A DNA stretch of 64,000 bases. It comes from Pithys albifrons albifrons (lineage: Eukaryota > Chordata > Aves > Passeriformes > Thamnophilidae). The notes under the pieces were generated by a model, which saw only the letters and a program-made list of their open reading frames with translations, searched no databases and had not been told where the DNA came from. This document shows positions 50,131 to 63,103 of this stretch, piece after piece. Position 1 is the first letter of the stretch; every line of letters starts with the position of its first letter. The translations under genes were made by a program, and so were the position numbers. Location of the stretch: NCBI RefSeq assembly GCF_047495875.1, contig NC_092461.1:50101101-50165100 (forward strand), given 5' to 3'.

Positions 50131-53100
50131 AATAAATAGCTAATATAGAAAAGGCCAGGTGTTTTTCCTTCAGGTTGGACATGGATCTCACTCACCTCTA
50201 CTCCATGAAGGCTGCAAAATATTAAACTTCTTAATATATAATACTCCTGTAGAATAAAATGCTATTTGTCCTAAACTCGTAGGACAATTGAATTTCCTAG
50301 TCCCAAACAGGAGAGGAGCAGACGAGGCATGAAACATTTTACCAGCAGTGACTCTTTCTCTCTAAGCCACCCATCCTGATGTAGGGAGCTTAAACAAAGG
50401 AAATCTGAGGAAGGTAAAGGTAACCTTGAGCCCTGATTCTGATTTGGAGTCAGGGTGGCCCTTCAGCAACAGGGTAACGGCTGAATTGCAAAAATTAAAT
50501 TTATAAAAATAGGAAAGAGACATGTAAAGAAAAGACTAGCTGTACTGTTCTCAATTGTCTCTGGTCAGGCATCAAAAGAGAGACAAATTAAGAGAAATTG
50601 AAAAGCACGAAGAATCCAAATGAATTGTTTTTATCCTCTAATTCATCATTCCCAATTTGGATCAAGGGAAAAGGAGAAAGAAACTTGAGACAAGGCTTCA
50701 GAGGCCATCTGCAGTCCATCGTGCATTCTGCTTCTGTGAGACAGATGCCAATTAGTCTGGAAGAGGCTGGTAGTCACTGCTAAGTATTCCTACCTACTGC
50801 CATCCACATGACGCAGACCCACAGAGGCAGCTCTCTAAGGCCAGTATGGCAAACTACAGCCTTCAGAGAGCTGAATCTGCTCGAGCCGTGCCCAGTGCTC
50901 CCCCGCGGTAACACCACCACGTCCATGACCTGGTATGGCACTGACAGTACACAAAGGTGACACTGAGACACTAACAGCTCTGGCCAGCCAGTGCCTGGGT
51001 CTGAGATCCCAGACAAGGCTCAGAGTGAAGCAATTCTAATAGTTTTTTTTAATTGTCACAAACCAAAATAAATTGTTGTAGGTCAAGAACACCAAAGATA
51101 CCATTAATAAACAACAGAGAGTTACTGTTATTCATGAGATGCTGACTGAAATTAAGCAACTGTGCAGCCACCAAATACAGGACAGAAGTGTGTCAAGGGC
51201 TGGGTGGTGAGGCCAAAAACTGTAATGGGGGCATTGGGAGGCACTGTCATGAAAGGAAAACCCTAGCTGAGGGAAACACTAACTCTCTCAACAGAGTCAG
51301 GGAAGATGAAGCACAAGACAGTGAGACAAAATAAATTGCTCCAGGTCATGGAGCACGTTTGTGGAAAAGAAAAGAACCCATAAATACTGACTCTGTTTTC
51401 TGCTTATGTATTAAGACACATTTAAAAAAAAACGTTTCAGAAAATTAAGAAAATGTTTGAAATAAGTTTTAAAAGAATGTCAATACACTGAAAAAGATCT
51501 CCAAAAATATTCATCAACTTATCCACATGGCTTCAGTGTGCAGTTTTCATTTTCAGTACTTAGGAGGCATTTAAGAAACTAAATTTAAAGTAAGTGTTGT
51601 AGACACTACTTTTAGAAAGGTACTTTGATAATTTTACTCATTATTACACTGATACTACAGACAATAGATGTGCCAAATCCAAAGCAATACCTACAGGCTA
51701 GTACACCTGTTTGGAATATTTCTCTTTGCCCTCTTAATCAAATAAATATAATTTCATGGCTACAGTGTCAGTGCTTTAAAAACTTGTTTGTAAAAGAGCA
51801 AAGGGGAAAAAAAAACTACTAGAAAGCTCAAAAGTTTTGCAAATGACCCAGAGTTAATTAGAAAAGTCTGCACCCTGGCTAGTTCCCCTTCTCACGTGTC
51901 AGCTCTCATTAAATCAAAAAATTCTCCTTTCAAAGTTAACAAACACCATGGTTAACAAAACTGTTAAACTGGGATCAAGTGGGCACATTCCTAGGTTTAT
52001 ATATGATGTCATGCTAAGCAGCCCACAGCTGAACTTGCAAGTAGTATGAATGATTTTTCAATATATTAAGTATCTGATCTAATGCTAATTTTCTCTCTAT
52101 AGGCTAACTGTGCTGGGAACAGGTGGCCCTGCTTTCAATTACGGAGGGCTAACATGCCAGTGTGAGGCCTGGATTAGTTCACCTTCTCACAGGGAATTTG
52201 CCTCGGTTGGGAATGGATTTATTATGGCTTCACACATGGAACGGAGCTCATGTCAGCTGAGGGCAGTGATACATCATATGATTCAAATTAACCTGCTGTG
52301 GACTGTTCCGCGGGGCTGATATTGTGTATTAAAATGACGACATTTTTAAAACAGCTTGAAAGAAACCAGGATTGCTGAAGTGCAATGGTTCCAATTTGTT
52401 CCAACTAATCTATCACCTGCTGGAGACATTATTCTAGTTGGGTTTCTGGTAGCTGCTATTTTCCAGGTTTCTCCACACCACTGACCTTGGTAATGGATAC
52501 AATTGTTGGCTCTACAAACAGCGGGGGAAAAGGGAGCGAGTACCAGGGTGCAATTCTGATCCCCAGATCCACACAGTGCCACTCCTGGTGCCCCAGCTCT
52601 GTGTGGAGGGACTGCCAGGAAAGGGCAACACCCCAAGTGCCCCCAGTTCCCATTTTATCCTTTAGGGGGACATGGCATTCTTTAGTTTGGCTGGATAGTT
52701 TCTGCTGCACAAATTATTTATAAAGCTGAGTTACCAAGGACCTCAGTTATTTCACACCTAACCCAACACCTTCCCAAGAAACTGCTGGGAGAAGAGGACT
52801 TCAGTATAAACCACTGTATTTTGTGTAAGTATTTTAAGGCAATTCTTATGAAGTTGTACTTCATAAACATATTTTGTATCATTTGCATGCAGAAAGACTA
52901 CACATGCAGAAAGAGACAGCTTTTATAGCTAAGAGAGGTGATTAAAAAAAAGAATCCAGAGAAAGCACTAGAAGGTAAAGGGAATAATTTTTCAAAAGCT
53001 ATTAAAATAAGATGGTCATATTTGTTTCTCGCCTAATGAATTATATGTAATGGTGATGCAATAAATACTTCATTTAATGTATTAGAGAAGAATTAGACAT

Positions 53101-56100
53101 ACAATCCAGTAACAGACTGAATATAAAAGAGAGAGAGTCATGTAAACTGATGTAAATGGAATTTAAAAAATTCTAAATAATTAGTTTCTGTAAAAAGAGA
53201 AAGAATAGTCCTTTAATACATCATGGGGTTAAAGCTGAGGTCTGTTCCCACAGGCCTGATGATGAATGCTTATTTCTCCTAGGATCCTATTACCTTAAAT
53301 CTGGAAGAAATATAATTTTTCTTTAGTTGCCAAAAATGTACAAAATAATCAACTCATGTGGCAAGAAGTGCATTAATGTATCCTGTTATTCTCATTTAAT
53401 TAGTGGTTTCCAAGTTTAGCTACTTGCTGTAGTTTTTTGATCTCCGAGCTAATGTAGACTGACAACCTGGTTTCCTGTGTGGTGAAGCCATACGAGTTTT
53501 CTGGGGAACACTATCTACTTATCTACTTCAGCTGACAAACCATTTGCAAGCAGTACTGGTTTTATCTAACACAGCAAACACTGGGAACCACTTGCAGATT
53601 TTTTTTCTGTTAACTGCTTGATAGTAGTTTGCATTATAAAACATAGGCATGTTTGATTGCTATATTTGAAATTTAATCTCAGCACACCAAGAATCTATTT
53701 TGAAAGAGAAATGGCATTACAATTAAACACTGAACTTGAACACTTAAACTGTGCAGTTATCCCAACTGCTACACCAGATTTCAAAAAGGTGCTAACTTTT
53801 CAGAACAGCTGATTAGCTGTATTCAACAGGTAGCAGCTACTAGTACATCCAATGTATTGCAGCAATTTACTTACTGCAGTTATAAAAACACGTACATAAG
53901 TGAATATGAAAACACTACATAATTAGAAATAGGTCACTTAGTAGCAACATTTTTTGCCAAATAAGTCACCAAAAAAGAACAGCCTTCAAGGCCTGCAACA
54001 TAACTGTACTCCAGCAGTGCTTTTATTTATTCAATTTATTAGCTGTCTCCCATCACAAATTATTGTCTGTTGACTCTGCAAGAGCTCTTGGGGGTCTTGC
54101 TGAGGTTCTTCTCCTCAATGAACAACTACCAGCTGAGTTAGGATCTGGTAGTGTAACACTTTCTCCAGGCCTGCTGACAGCCAAGCTACCTCACCCTGGA
54201 AGAAGCTGTGGTTAGGGGACTTCTTGTCCCCCAGGAGAGTTAGTAACTCATTTTCCAGTAGCCTGCTGAGGAGCTGTCAAGCTCTCATAACTCTTTGCAT
54301 GTGCTGTTCTGATGCAATCACAGGCAGAATGAGCCTTCCATTACTCATCCAATGGAACTTCCATCCCCCAAGGAAGGCTTCCTGGTAAAGGTTAGTTTAC
54401 TGAAGAGGATCTCATAGTGGTAATGGCTCTGTAAGGGGAATGCAGAGCTGGATTTTTATATTACACTGGCAAAACACTTCATTAAAATTCAGAGTAATTA
54501 CAGTTGACTCACATGTAATGATAGTTCCAATTAGCAGCAAAAAGATGATAAAAAATGCCTTTTGACTAAGAATAGATCCTGTAAGAAATCTCTGAAGTTT
54601 TAAATGCTTTGTGAGAATAAAGAGACTGAAGGTTATGATGCATTAATCTATGGTTTTTCAGTTCCCTATTTAGCCAAGCACGGTGGAGGGGAGAGATTTA
54701 ACAATGACGCAAGATACGACTGAGCTGTTGAGATTGGGGTGGACACTTACACTGCTGATAAATATACCCTTTGCAAGCTGGTACCAACTTCCATGTTTCC
54801 CAGTTCAGTTGGAAGTCTGTCCTGCTGGAAGGACAGCATCAGGGAAACACCTTCAGGTGTGTAATAAATCAAAGGCTGTGCCAGGAAACTACAGTGAGAA
54901 CGCTGAGAAAAGGGGAATGCACAGAGGAAGCGTCTGGGAATTATGGAAATCTGCCAAATCTGGGGAGAGAGGACACAAAAGAAGCAGGGGCAGAAGGATA
55001 AAAGCAAACCAATCTGACAGCAGTGACCAAAAGGCCTCTGATAGTAGGTGTCTTTACCTTTCTTGTGCCGTACCTGATTAAAATGAATACCTACCATTAC
55101 TATCAATTAGTCCTTTTTTATTTCAAATGGTAGTAGAAGTAGAACATGCAGTAGGTCTGAAGGTTCAAAGGCCTATTACTGAAGCCAAATAGGGATCAAT
55201 ATAACAAAACCTCTGCATTGTCAAGTGGGTTTAAAAAATCTCTTAAAACAATGCCTTTAAGACATTATGGAAAAGCAAAAAGGGCAATGATGAGGTTGTT
55301 CACAAACTTTGTTCTTTCCTTGAGACTCCTGCCTCTGTGCAAAAAATTGTTTTTCAAACTACTTAACCACAGTGTTTATAGTTGGGGGCAAATATATGTG
55401 TCATTCACTGGTTGTTCACTTTGATGTTCTGAGCTCCAATATTCAAAAGTACTTACTGCTCACCCACAGACAATATGTTTCTAGCATCAGATTCTATATT
55501 TAAGTACCTTGGAAAATTAGATTGTTTGTGTTAAATTGATAACCTTAATATAATGACAAAAACTTTAACATCCCTGTGGGGCAGTTGCCTTCTGTGAAAT
55601 GGTGAGGACACAGTATTCCATTGCCCATGTGAGGGTTGTGCAGGTAAATTATTATTTCCACAGTGCTCAGATCCTATAGCAGTTGGCAATGCAGTGGAAA
55701 TAAGTAATTCAGCAGTAGATCCAGGTGTAGACAGTGCTCTAAGACTGTATGAATAGGTATCTGAATTGGACAGGAAAACCCAGTACTGAAGAGCTGACTC
55801 TGTGTGCTGAGCGAAGGAAGAATATTCAGGGTAAAAAAATTAGTTAATTCAACAAATTATAACAAATATGCATATGAGAAAATAATTATGATGGCACAGG
55901 CATACAGATTTTCTAACTTTTAATGTAAGCTCAATTGTTTTACATTGTAACGTAGCTAGAAATACATCATTCACAAAATGAGAATGGATGACATACTTCA
56001 ATTTGCAGGAGTTTCTGACACTCTAGGAGTGGAACTTCAAGTCACATTATGTTATGTAAATGTTAACAAATCCTTTATACTACACCATTTATATTACTTA

Positions 56101-56479
56101 AAGAAATACAATATCACTATTTTTTAAATTTTACAGTATCAACCCTTTAGATGACTGAAATTTTCAATCCCAGGTATCCAGATTACAAAGAACCCTTATA
56201 ACAATCTTCAGAAATGTTATAGAAGTCATCTTCTCTAAGCATAACTGCAAAATATTTCTGTTGTTCTAGGACTAAAAGCAGGTAAAAATTCAGGGAATCT
56301 GCCAACCTCAGCCCTTCTAAATTTACTGTGGGAAGAAAATTAATAATTAGACCTTAAACCAATGACTGGTTCAGGACTGCCCACTCCTCAATTTTCACTT
56401 CAGTTCAGGGTAATTGCTGGAGGAAAATTTCACATTCATGAGCAAGGAATACAACACTTTTCTGATTATCTAATACCAT

Positions 56480-56705
56480 TGAATCACAGAATAGACAGAG
56501 TTGAAAGAGACCTTCAGGATCATCTATTTCCAACTCCCCTGTCAAGGGCAGGGACACCATACAGAAATGAGGTTGCTCAGGGCCCCATCCAACCTGGCCA
56601 TGAACACTTCCAGAAATGGCATTCACAACTGTTTCAGTGCCTCACCTCTCTCAAAGTTAAGACTTTGTTCCTGACTTCTAAGTCCCTCTCCCTCCTTTAT
56701 ATACC
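56480..56705 (-). mobile_element. CR1 LINE fragment, 3' end
   Basis: On plus it reads tgaatcacagaatagacaga, then gagaccttcaggatcatc, gtcaagggcagggacaccat, ggttgctcagggccccatcc and aacctggccatgaacacttc, ending near aagtccctctccctc. This is a minus-strand CR1 3' end of about 225 bp, lying only about 80 bp downstream of the donor of exon 56784-56921 in the direction of transcription. Confidence 0.93.
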
Positions 56706-56783
56706 TGTATAGTATGTGTGTCTATGTGTGCATATTTACAAACAGATTATATTAGAAAAGAAAGATTGAAATGCAATGCTTAC

Positions 56784-56921
56784 CTGGTCCATTAAGGAAG
56801 TCTTTAATTTGCACAGTGATAAGAGGAGGTGGAATACCACTTTTAGCATCTACCTCTCCTGCTACTGTCTGCAACCAAATCTTGCAATAATCCAGAGCTT
56901 CCGGTAGAGTCTTCCCAGGAT
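56784..56921 (-). CDS. VPS13B: VPS13B internal exon 1 of 8 in window
   Basis: This 138-bp exon encodes 45 whole codons of the VPS13B rod, including the segments KTLPEALDYCKIWLQTVAGE and SGIPPPLITVQIKDFLNGP, which I recognise as VPS13B. It starts with two bases completing a codon and ends with one base (g) that is completed by the next exon to Ala. The acceptor, read on the minus strand, is ...ataatctgtag with a fairly poor pyrimidine tract. The donor is gtaagc, close to consensus. The protein segment alternates polar and hydrophobic residues (LITVQIKDF), as expected for the beta-strands lining the lipid groove; that structural reading is inference. No chain break is seen. Confidence 0.96.
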
Positions 56922-58367
56922 CTACAGATTATAATCACCATAGTCATTAATGTTATTCCAGGAATATGATACATAACAACATGCTACATAGAAAATTGAT
57001 TAAAAACATTCAAGAATTATAAAATGTACTATGATAAATACTAAACCTAATAGGACTGGTATACACAGCATTTGTGCCTACAGATAGATGCATATGTAGA
57101 ATAATGCAGGCGCACAGAGCAAGAATGCAGAGTTCTAATTATACAAAAATTTGGAAAACCTGCAGAACTGTGAGTAAAACACATCAGTTACCCCAAGATG
57201 ACTTTAAATAGCAACTTTAACTGTAATTAATGATGCATTAATGACACTTATGTAATCCTTACAAAATAATCTGTGCTCAAAATCTGCTGCTTCTACATTT
57301 TATGTCATTTCTAGGTAGAGAAAATAGCAATGGAAAAGTAAATTATAAAGGTGAAGAGATCAGAATGCTACGAGATCTCAGGAACAGAGCATGACAACAG
57401 TGGAGTTATCATTCCCTTTGGAGTTTCACTCAATAGCTGATCAGTAGATATTCTTGCACACTACATTGAGTTGTGTTCCTTTGATAAGTCTGTAACATTA
57501 CAGTAGTACATTAAAATTAAATCCATCCAAGTGCTATTCTTGTTTTCATTTTCCATGTATTACAAATGGCAAAAACAGTAGTGTAAAAGGCTTTTTATTC
57601 TTTAGGGACTTGTGACCTTCATTATAAGAGTACTCAATTGTGGCACAGACCTTAAATTCTAAATAATCAAATCTTCTTTATTATCAAGACTGCTGTGTTA
57701 ATTTTTGAATATTTGTCTCATCCTTAACAAATTAAGGAGATTTTCTTGATGCTATTTTCTCATTTTTCCAGTCAATTAAAAACTGCTATAATTGCTTTCA
57801 GTTTTACTGAATGAATTCCTTTCAAGAACAGTATTTACATATTCACTGTTATAGTCAACATATGGCATCATGGTATCACGGTCATATGTGAATTGGGTAT
57901 ATAAAGTCAGCTCTGGAATTTGTGTTTCTTGACCTTATCATGTGATTCCTATAAAACTTGGCACACATGAACCCTTATGTGATTTCAAAGAACCTACTGA
58001 AACCAATTGATCATGACTTTAGATCTATATGGAAAAGATCAAAAGTTTAGCACATTCTTCTGTTTTTATTTGAGCAATTTTCAGGCAATGACTTTACACC
58101 AGTGTTTGTACTGCATGGCATATACATTACAGCCTTTCCTTCCCTTTATTCCTGCTATACTTTTATGAAGTCAGCTCTCAACAGATATTTAAGAGCTGTC
58201 ACTGCATACAACAGATCTGTATATTTTCTGTGAGGATTTCTACATTTTTCTGGTTCTTAACCCTTTCCTCTAATTACAATAACCAGAATGATGTGGCACA
58301 TTCCCTTTTCAATAGTAAGTGCTTCAGGGAACATCTTGTTGTGTCTGGTCTTTGTCTAGTACACCGA

Positions 58368-58368
58368 A

Positions 58369-58439
<71 letters not shown>

Positions 58440-58471
58440 CAACAACAATAATAATAACAACAACAACAATG
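58368..58471. repeat. Compound (AAT)n/(AAC)n microsatellite
   Basis: An uninterrupted AAT run of about 22-23 units (to about 58435) is followed by AAC units, a short AAT return and more AAC. On the minus strand it translates as a long poly-Ile/Val stretch, a meaningless ORF. Trinucleotide arrays of this purity are usually length-polymorphic. Confidence 0.97.
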
Positions 58472-59491
58472 ACAACATCATCATGAACCTCTTTACCACC
58501 AAAGGCACACACTTGTTCCAAAAAACAGATTTGCAGCTGTTCTAAACAAGGCTATTATCTCTGACTTGGATCTATAAAATAATATTCTGTTTTTGCTATT
58601 AAATCATCATAAACAATTAATATTTTAGAGTTTTTCAGAAAATATCATGTAAAGCATTGTAAATATAACTGAATATTGTTCAATGAACATCACTGAAGCA
58701 ATTAAATTGATCTCTAAGTTACTGTTCCTTCAGAACAATTAATATAAATATTTAGGTGTACCAATATGGGGCAAAATGTTTCAGTATTTCATTATTTTGT
58801 CTCATTTCTGAAAGATATCATCACATACTGTATAGAGCAACCTCTATCATCCACTGGCTTTTCAGGAAACCCACTAAATTTAGTTGAATATTACTTTTGA
58901 AGAATACATTTACAGGTAGCCTTATTATCCTAAGATGTGTTTATGTTATAAAATACCTAATAATTATTTCAAAGTTGTAGCTCTTTAAAGATGAAAATAT
59001 CTCAGATGAAAAGAACTTACACAGCAGAAAATCCTTGCATGGCCTAATACATTAACTACACAAACACTACCCTCAGGGCACTGGGAAGTGCAGCACGCAA
59101 GCAGAGTCAGAAAATCAAGGAGCCACGAGACTCTCAGGAGGCTGTTTTGCTCTCTCCTGTCTCCAAGGAGCACAGAACTGTCGCCTTTTCATTACTTGGG
59201 GCACTGCAGGACTGGGATGCGTGAATGATGACAAAGACTCCGGCATTTATGTATTAGGAACAGAACATGAAGAAACCTCAGTGCAAAAAATTAGCTCTAG
59301 CCCAACAAAATACACCACTTTTACCCCAGCACTGGTCTTAGGAGTTCAAGAGTTTTTTTTTTGAAGTGAAACTGAGCTAATTCTGGAAGCAGGAGTGTTG
59401 GCACAATTCTGCATCAGATGTAATAACCTCAAAGGGCCAAGCAAAGAACTAGTCTGAGCTTCCAAGCCCAGCGCGTATGGTCAGTTGGGAA

Positions 59492-59500
59492 GGGGGGGGG
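59492..59500. repeat. Nine-G homopolymer
   Basis: A run of nine G bases in intron. It is listed as a likely length-variable site only. Confidence 0.9.
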
Positions 59501-60559
59501 AACAGACCTGATTGTACAGCCAAATACACCAGAAATCAATAAATAAATACGTTTTTACATAATGATAAGAAAACTAAAACTCAGAGATTTCAGAACTCAC
59601 TATGCTGTTGTGTGTCAAACGCTTGAGGGGAGTTCCAAATAAAATGTATCTGGGTAAGAAAAATACATTTCCGTCAAAGGTCAAAAGACTGTAGAAAACA
59701 GCACATGCATTTTCACAGGATCAAGGATCACCAAAGGAATAAAACAGTATCAGTCAATCAATCTCTATACCAAGGGCATAAGAAATGCCAGAGAAGCAAT
59801 TGAATGAAAAAAAGAAATTTTAGGATGAAAAGTGAGGAATTCATGATGAGGAGAGCTGTTAAAAGGACTCTTGTCCCTCAAGGAAATGATGGAAATGCTC
59901 AGAATGTTTAAAAATACACTTGACAGAACACTGTAAAATATACAATAGGGAACAATTATGTATCAGCAGGGAACTGGTCTGAATAATGTATTATAATAAG
60001 TCATTTCCATTTCCATTTTCTATGATTCTCCCAAAAATCAACACTTAAATTTGCAGTTATTTGTATAAAGAAAATGCTGGAGAAGACCCCAGGGATGCAT
60101 ATATAAGTAAAGGAAGAGGCTAGAATTACTCCACAGCAAGCCAAGAGAGAGAAAAGAGCCTCGAGAAGTGAGGAGTGGTGAAGACGGCCAGAAATTCTAT
60201 CCTCTACACCATGTGAAAAATTTGTCTGTGGCAGCAAAAGAAAAATGATGAGACAATCATTATGGATGGACAAGATTTTAAATTACAAGACTGTAATTTA
60301 AAATCTGCAAGACTGAGAAGAGGTCAACATTCACCTTCCTCATTCCCCGTTAAAAAAAAAATAAATAAAACCCCATTCTGGCTACTTTTGAATTTACCAA
60401 AACATCAAAGCCACTTCTAGCCTTGCTAAGATCCAGACCTCAGCTCCAAACTTCAGGTGATGAAGTATCTTCCTAAACTCGATTTGAATATGTAAGGTTT
60501 TGATTTCACGTGCTATCCCCTTAGTCTTTCGCTAACAGCACAGAGTGAACCCCAAAATT

Positions 60560-60785
60560 CCGAAGGGAAAGGGGGGTAAGGGGAAAGGGAAGGCAGGAGA
60601 AATCCCACCTCTGGAATACTTTCCTTCTACAAAGCATGTTTTTCTCGCTGTGTGCAGTGGGCAGCTGGGCCAGCACAGAGGCAGGGGCTCAGCACCCGCA
60701 GCCCGGGCAGGGACGGCGCTACCAGCGCGTATGTCCACAGCAGCCTGCGCTGCCCAGAGCAGCTGCTCAGCCCCAGCCAGCACTG
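60560..60785. other. GC-rich patch, possible small CpG-rich region
   Basis: G+C content rises sharply above the AT-rich surroundings. At the left is a polypurine G/A stretch (ggggaaaggg-type repeats, about 60565-60600). Between about 60695 and 60755 several CpG dinucleotides occur close together (cccgcagcccgggc, gacggcgc, agcgcgta). Short overlapping ORFs on both strands lack any recognisable protein. It might be an old repeat, a local GC-biased segment or a minor regulatory or promoter element. Nothing in the sequence decides between these. Confidence 0.35.
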
Positions 60786-61200
60786 CAATGTGCCTTTAGT
60801 TCAGGGCATGAATCACAGCTTGGGCTGCAGTCCATTTGAAAAGCCAGGACGATGCTGCAATCAGCTCTGCATTTCTTGAAACTCTGAAGTGGAACGTTGG
60901 GTCTTGTTTTAAAAACGTTTTCCATTGGAATTTAAAGAACACAAGTGGAAAAACATTTCTGCGAGCGAACTCACAAGTGCTGTGTCAGGAAGTTCAAAAA
61001 TGAGCACTTACAGTAACCTGAGGAATGCACATTCCCAGGCCAACTTGGCTTTATGGGTGGGGGCTGCACCCCGCCCCAGCAAAGGCTGCAGATGGACTGG
61101 ACAATAAATACACTCGAGGGGAACAGGTGACACTGCAGCAGAACTCCCTCAGTGCTGTGCTAGGAAACAGCCTTAAATCCTCTCTCTGCCATGTAGGAAG

Positions 61201-61260
61201 CAGGGGCTGATGGGGAGGCAGGGGCTGATGGGGAGGCAGGGGCTGATGGGGAGGCAGGGA
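61201..61260 (+). repeat. 18-bp minisatellite, three perfect copies
   Basis: The unit caggggctgatggggagg occurs three times head to tail at 61201-61218, 61219-61236 and 61237-61254, followed by a partial copy (caggga). The copies are identical, which suggests recent expansion. On the minus strand it yields a repeated SAPASP-type stretch in a non-gene ORF. Confidence 0.97.
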
Positions 61261-63103
61261 ATCTGACCTCCTGCCAGAGCCAGAGCGAGAGCCAGCCTGC
61301 GCCGCTCTCCATGCAAAAGCTTGGAAAAGGGAAGCTTGGGCTTTTCATTAGATCAGAGGTTACATGTGATCCTAGCTACTGCATCTGCTCTTCATGGACC
61401 CCCTGCCATCAAAGGCATGGGTGTCAAATAAAATAAAATCAAATAAAAATCAAGAATCATTCTGGATGGCCTCACAATGCCTGTTTTTGCAAATGTGTCG
61501 TTGGCAGAAGCTGAAGAAATTCCATGCATAACAGATATTTACTGAGAAATTTCTCTCCCTTAAAACAACCAAGCACCACAACCTCCCCTTTGAAAGCAAA
61601 CAAACAAATAAATAGAAAAAAGATTTTTTCAAGAATGCCCAGAGCACAGTGGTCAGGAAATGAGGCAATTTTGTATCTGGATTACATTACCTGAAACAAA
61701 GCAAATAAAGATTTTAAAAAAATATTTATAAAAGTGGCTTATGAAATTACATTAAAAACAATTGCACCCAGTATTATTTAAGTGGAAATGACCAAAGCTC
61801 TGTTTGCAAAAACTAACAGTTAGCAGATGCCTTTTTGTTAAATGTAGGAAAAGCAATGAATAAAAAAGGGTCATTTTACAGTGTCTTTCAGCCTATTTAT
61901 ACAGAATCTTACAAGTAAACTCAGGGAGCAACTAGGGGTTTTTTAAGGCCACTCAGTAAGGAGTTCGAATTTATTCCATTAATTTATTACTTTGATTTGA
62001 AGTTCCTATACCTGGCAGTAGCAAAATTGCAACCAAGCTGCCCAGTTACAAAACACAAATGAAGCAGTTTAGCATAACCATAATGAAACTGAGCTAGCAT
62101 TTCAATACTAGCAAGTCTCCTCCTCCTCCAAACTGACTTGCCACTGGACTTGACTGGAGAGGACTGAGGCAGCATAACTAGACAGACACTGGTCTGATGG
62201 AAGTCTGATGCTACTAACTGCTAATTAATACACTAAGAATACTTAACTTCTAAATAGCCTATTTCCTCCTATTTAATTCTCAAGTTCATACTTCTTTCAT
62301 GCTTCAAAAATTCAGCTAAAAATAACATAGCTAGTGATAGAGGAGCCAAGTTCTTTGGGTGTTTCGGCCACTGTGCAATATTCTCTCACACAAAAAAAGT
62401 GATAGCTTAATGTGCAAGATCCTGAATTTTATGCTCTAAAACCAATAACAGAAGCCTTGTCCCAAATAAAATACACATGGCCTCATAAGAGTATAAAAAA
62501 CTTCATTTCTACACATTGTTCGAAGCAGTAAACCATCATGAAGCGGTAACCTCAATTCTGTCACCAACCCAGGAGTAGCTATTATTCTCTTTAAAATTCA
62601 TGCTGGTGCAGTTTTAAAAGACAATTTCTCTGTTTTATTTGAAGGTTCATAAAATGGACTGTCATCAAACTACCTGTTAGAAGCATTTCTAAATTCTAGA
62701 CAATTTTTTTGACTTAGAGCTAAACAACCTATTTCTTAGAAGTACACTAATGGGAGGTGAGAGATGAAAAGCACAACTAAATCCAGACTATTGCCAGCTT
62801 TTCTTTGCCCTAAAGTATTTTTCCAGAGCTAATGTCAACCAAAAAAATTAGACTTTCCTAATTTCAGAATAGAATTTTGTATTTGCTTCTGCCTTGCAAA
62901 AATTTGAGTATTGTTTCAGAACTGTTGATATTTTCTTTTAGAAAAGCTGTAAGACATTATAGCACAATATTTCACAAGACTTGAACCTACTGCTGTTGAA
63001 CTAACAGTAATGAAGTCATCAGAATTACACAACCAAATGGATACAAACAATTTTTCCAAAAGCTTTAAGACATTCCTAAAATACTCTTACACAGTGGATA
63101 TGG

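Larger units (their letters stand above)
44381..56783 (-). other. VPS13B: VPS13B intron, 12.4 kb
   Basis: This intron lies between exons 1 and 2 of the window. It contains four CR1 pieces (45985-46170 and 49905-50130 on plus; 47756-48712 and 56480-56705 on minus), a 126-codon ORF at 44868-45248 of unknown meaning, and a less AT-rich stretch at 52.1-52.7 kb, part of which looks like a possible conserved non-coding element. Elsewhere it is AT-rich sequence with scattered short ORFs and no coding signal I can support. Confidence 0.85.
3147..56921 (-). other. VPS13B: VPS13B gene, internal segment with eight exons
   Basis: This is the central part of VPS13B (COH1), transcribed right to left. The family are bridge-like lipid-transfer proteins: long hydrophobic-groove rods that move lipids between membranes. 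VPS13B is known to act at the Golgi, and its loss causes Cohen syndrome in humans. Eight exons of 138, 408, 200, 208, 185, 197, 182 and 350 bp were placed by recognising VPS13B protein sequence and then fixing AG acceptors and GT donors. The phases chain without a break (2/1, 2/1, 2/0, 0/1, 2/0, 0/2, 1/1, 2/0: bases finishing a codon at the start / left over at the end), giving about 622 codons with no stop or frameshift. The chorein start, adaptor-binding domain and C-terminal domains lie outside the window. Identity is firm; exon numbers were not assigned because the full transcript is not visible. Confidence 0.97.

Noticed and set aside
54683..55106. 132-codon plus and 119-codon minus ORFs
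   Set aside because: Overlapping open frames on both strands in a slightly G+C-richer patch, with no protein family recognised.
58324..58521. 65-codon minus-strand ORF rich in Ile
   Set aside because: It is a translation of the (AAT)n/(AAC)n microsatellite.
58985..59173. 62-codon minus-strand ORF as a candidate upstream exon
   Set aside because: The translation has no VPS13-like pattern and no matching splice sites were seen.
61987..62175. Possible additional upstream VPS13B exon (ORF containing SVWRRRRLASIEMLAQF)
   Set aside because: I could not match it to VPS13B and did not find a convincing acceptor and donor pair in the right phase; it is left as intron.
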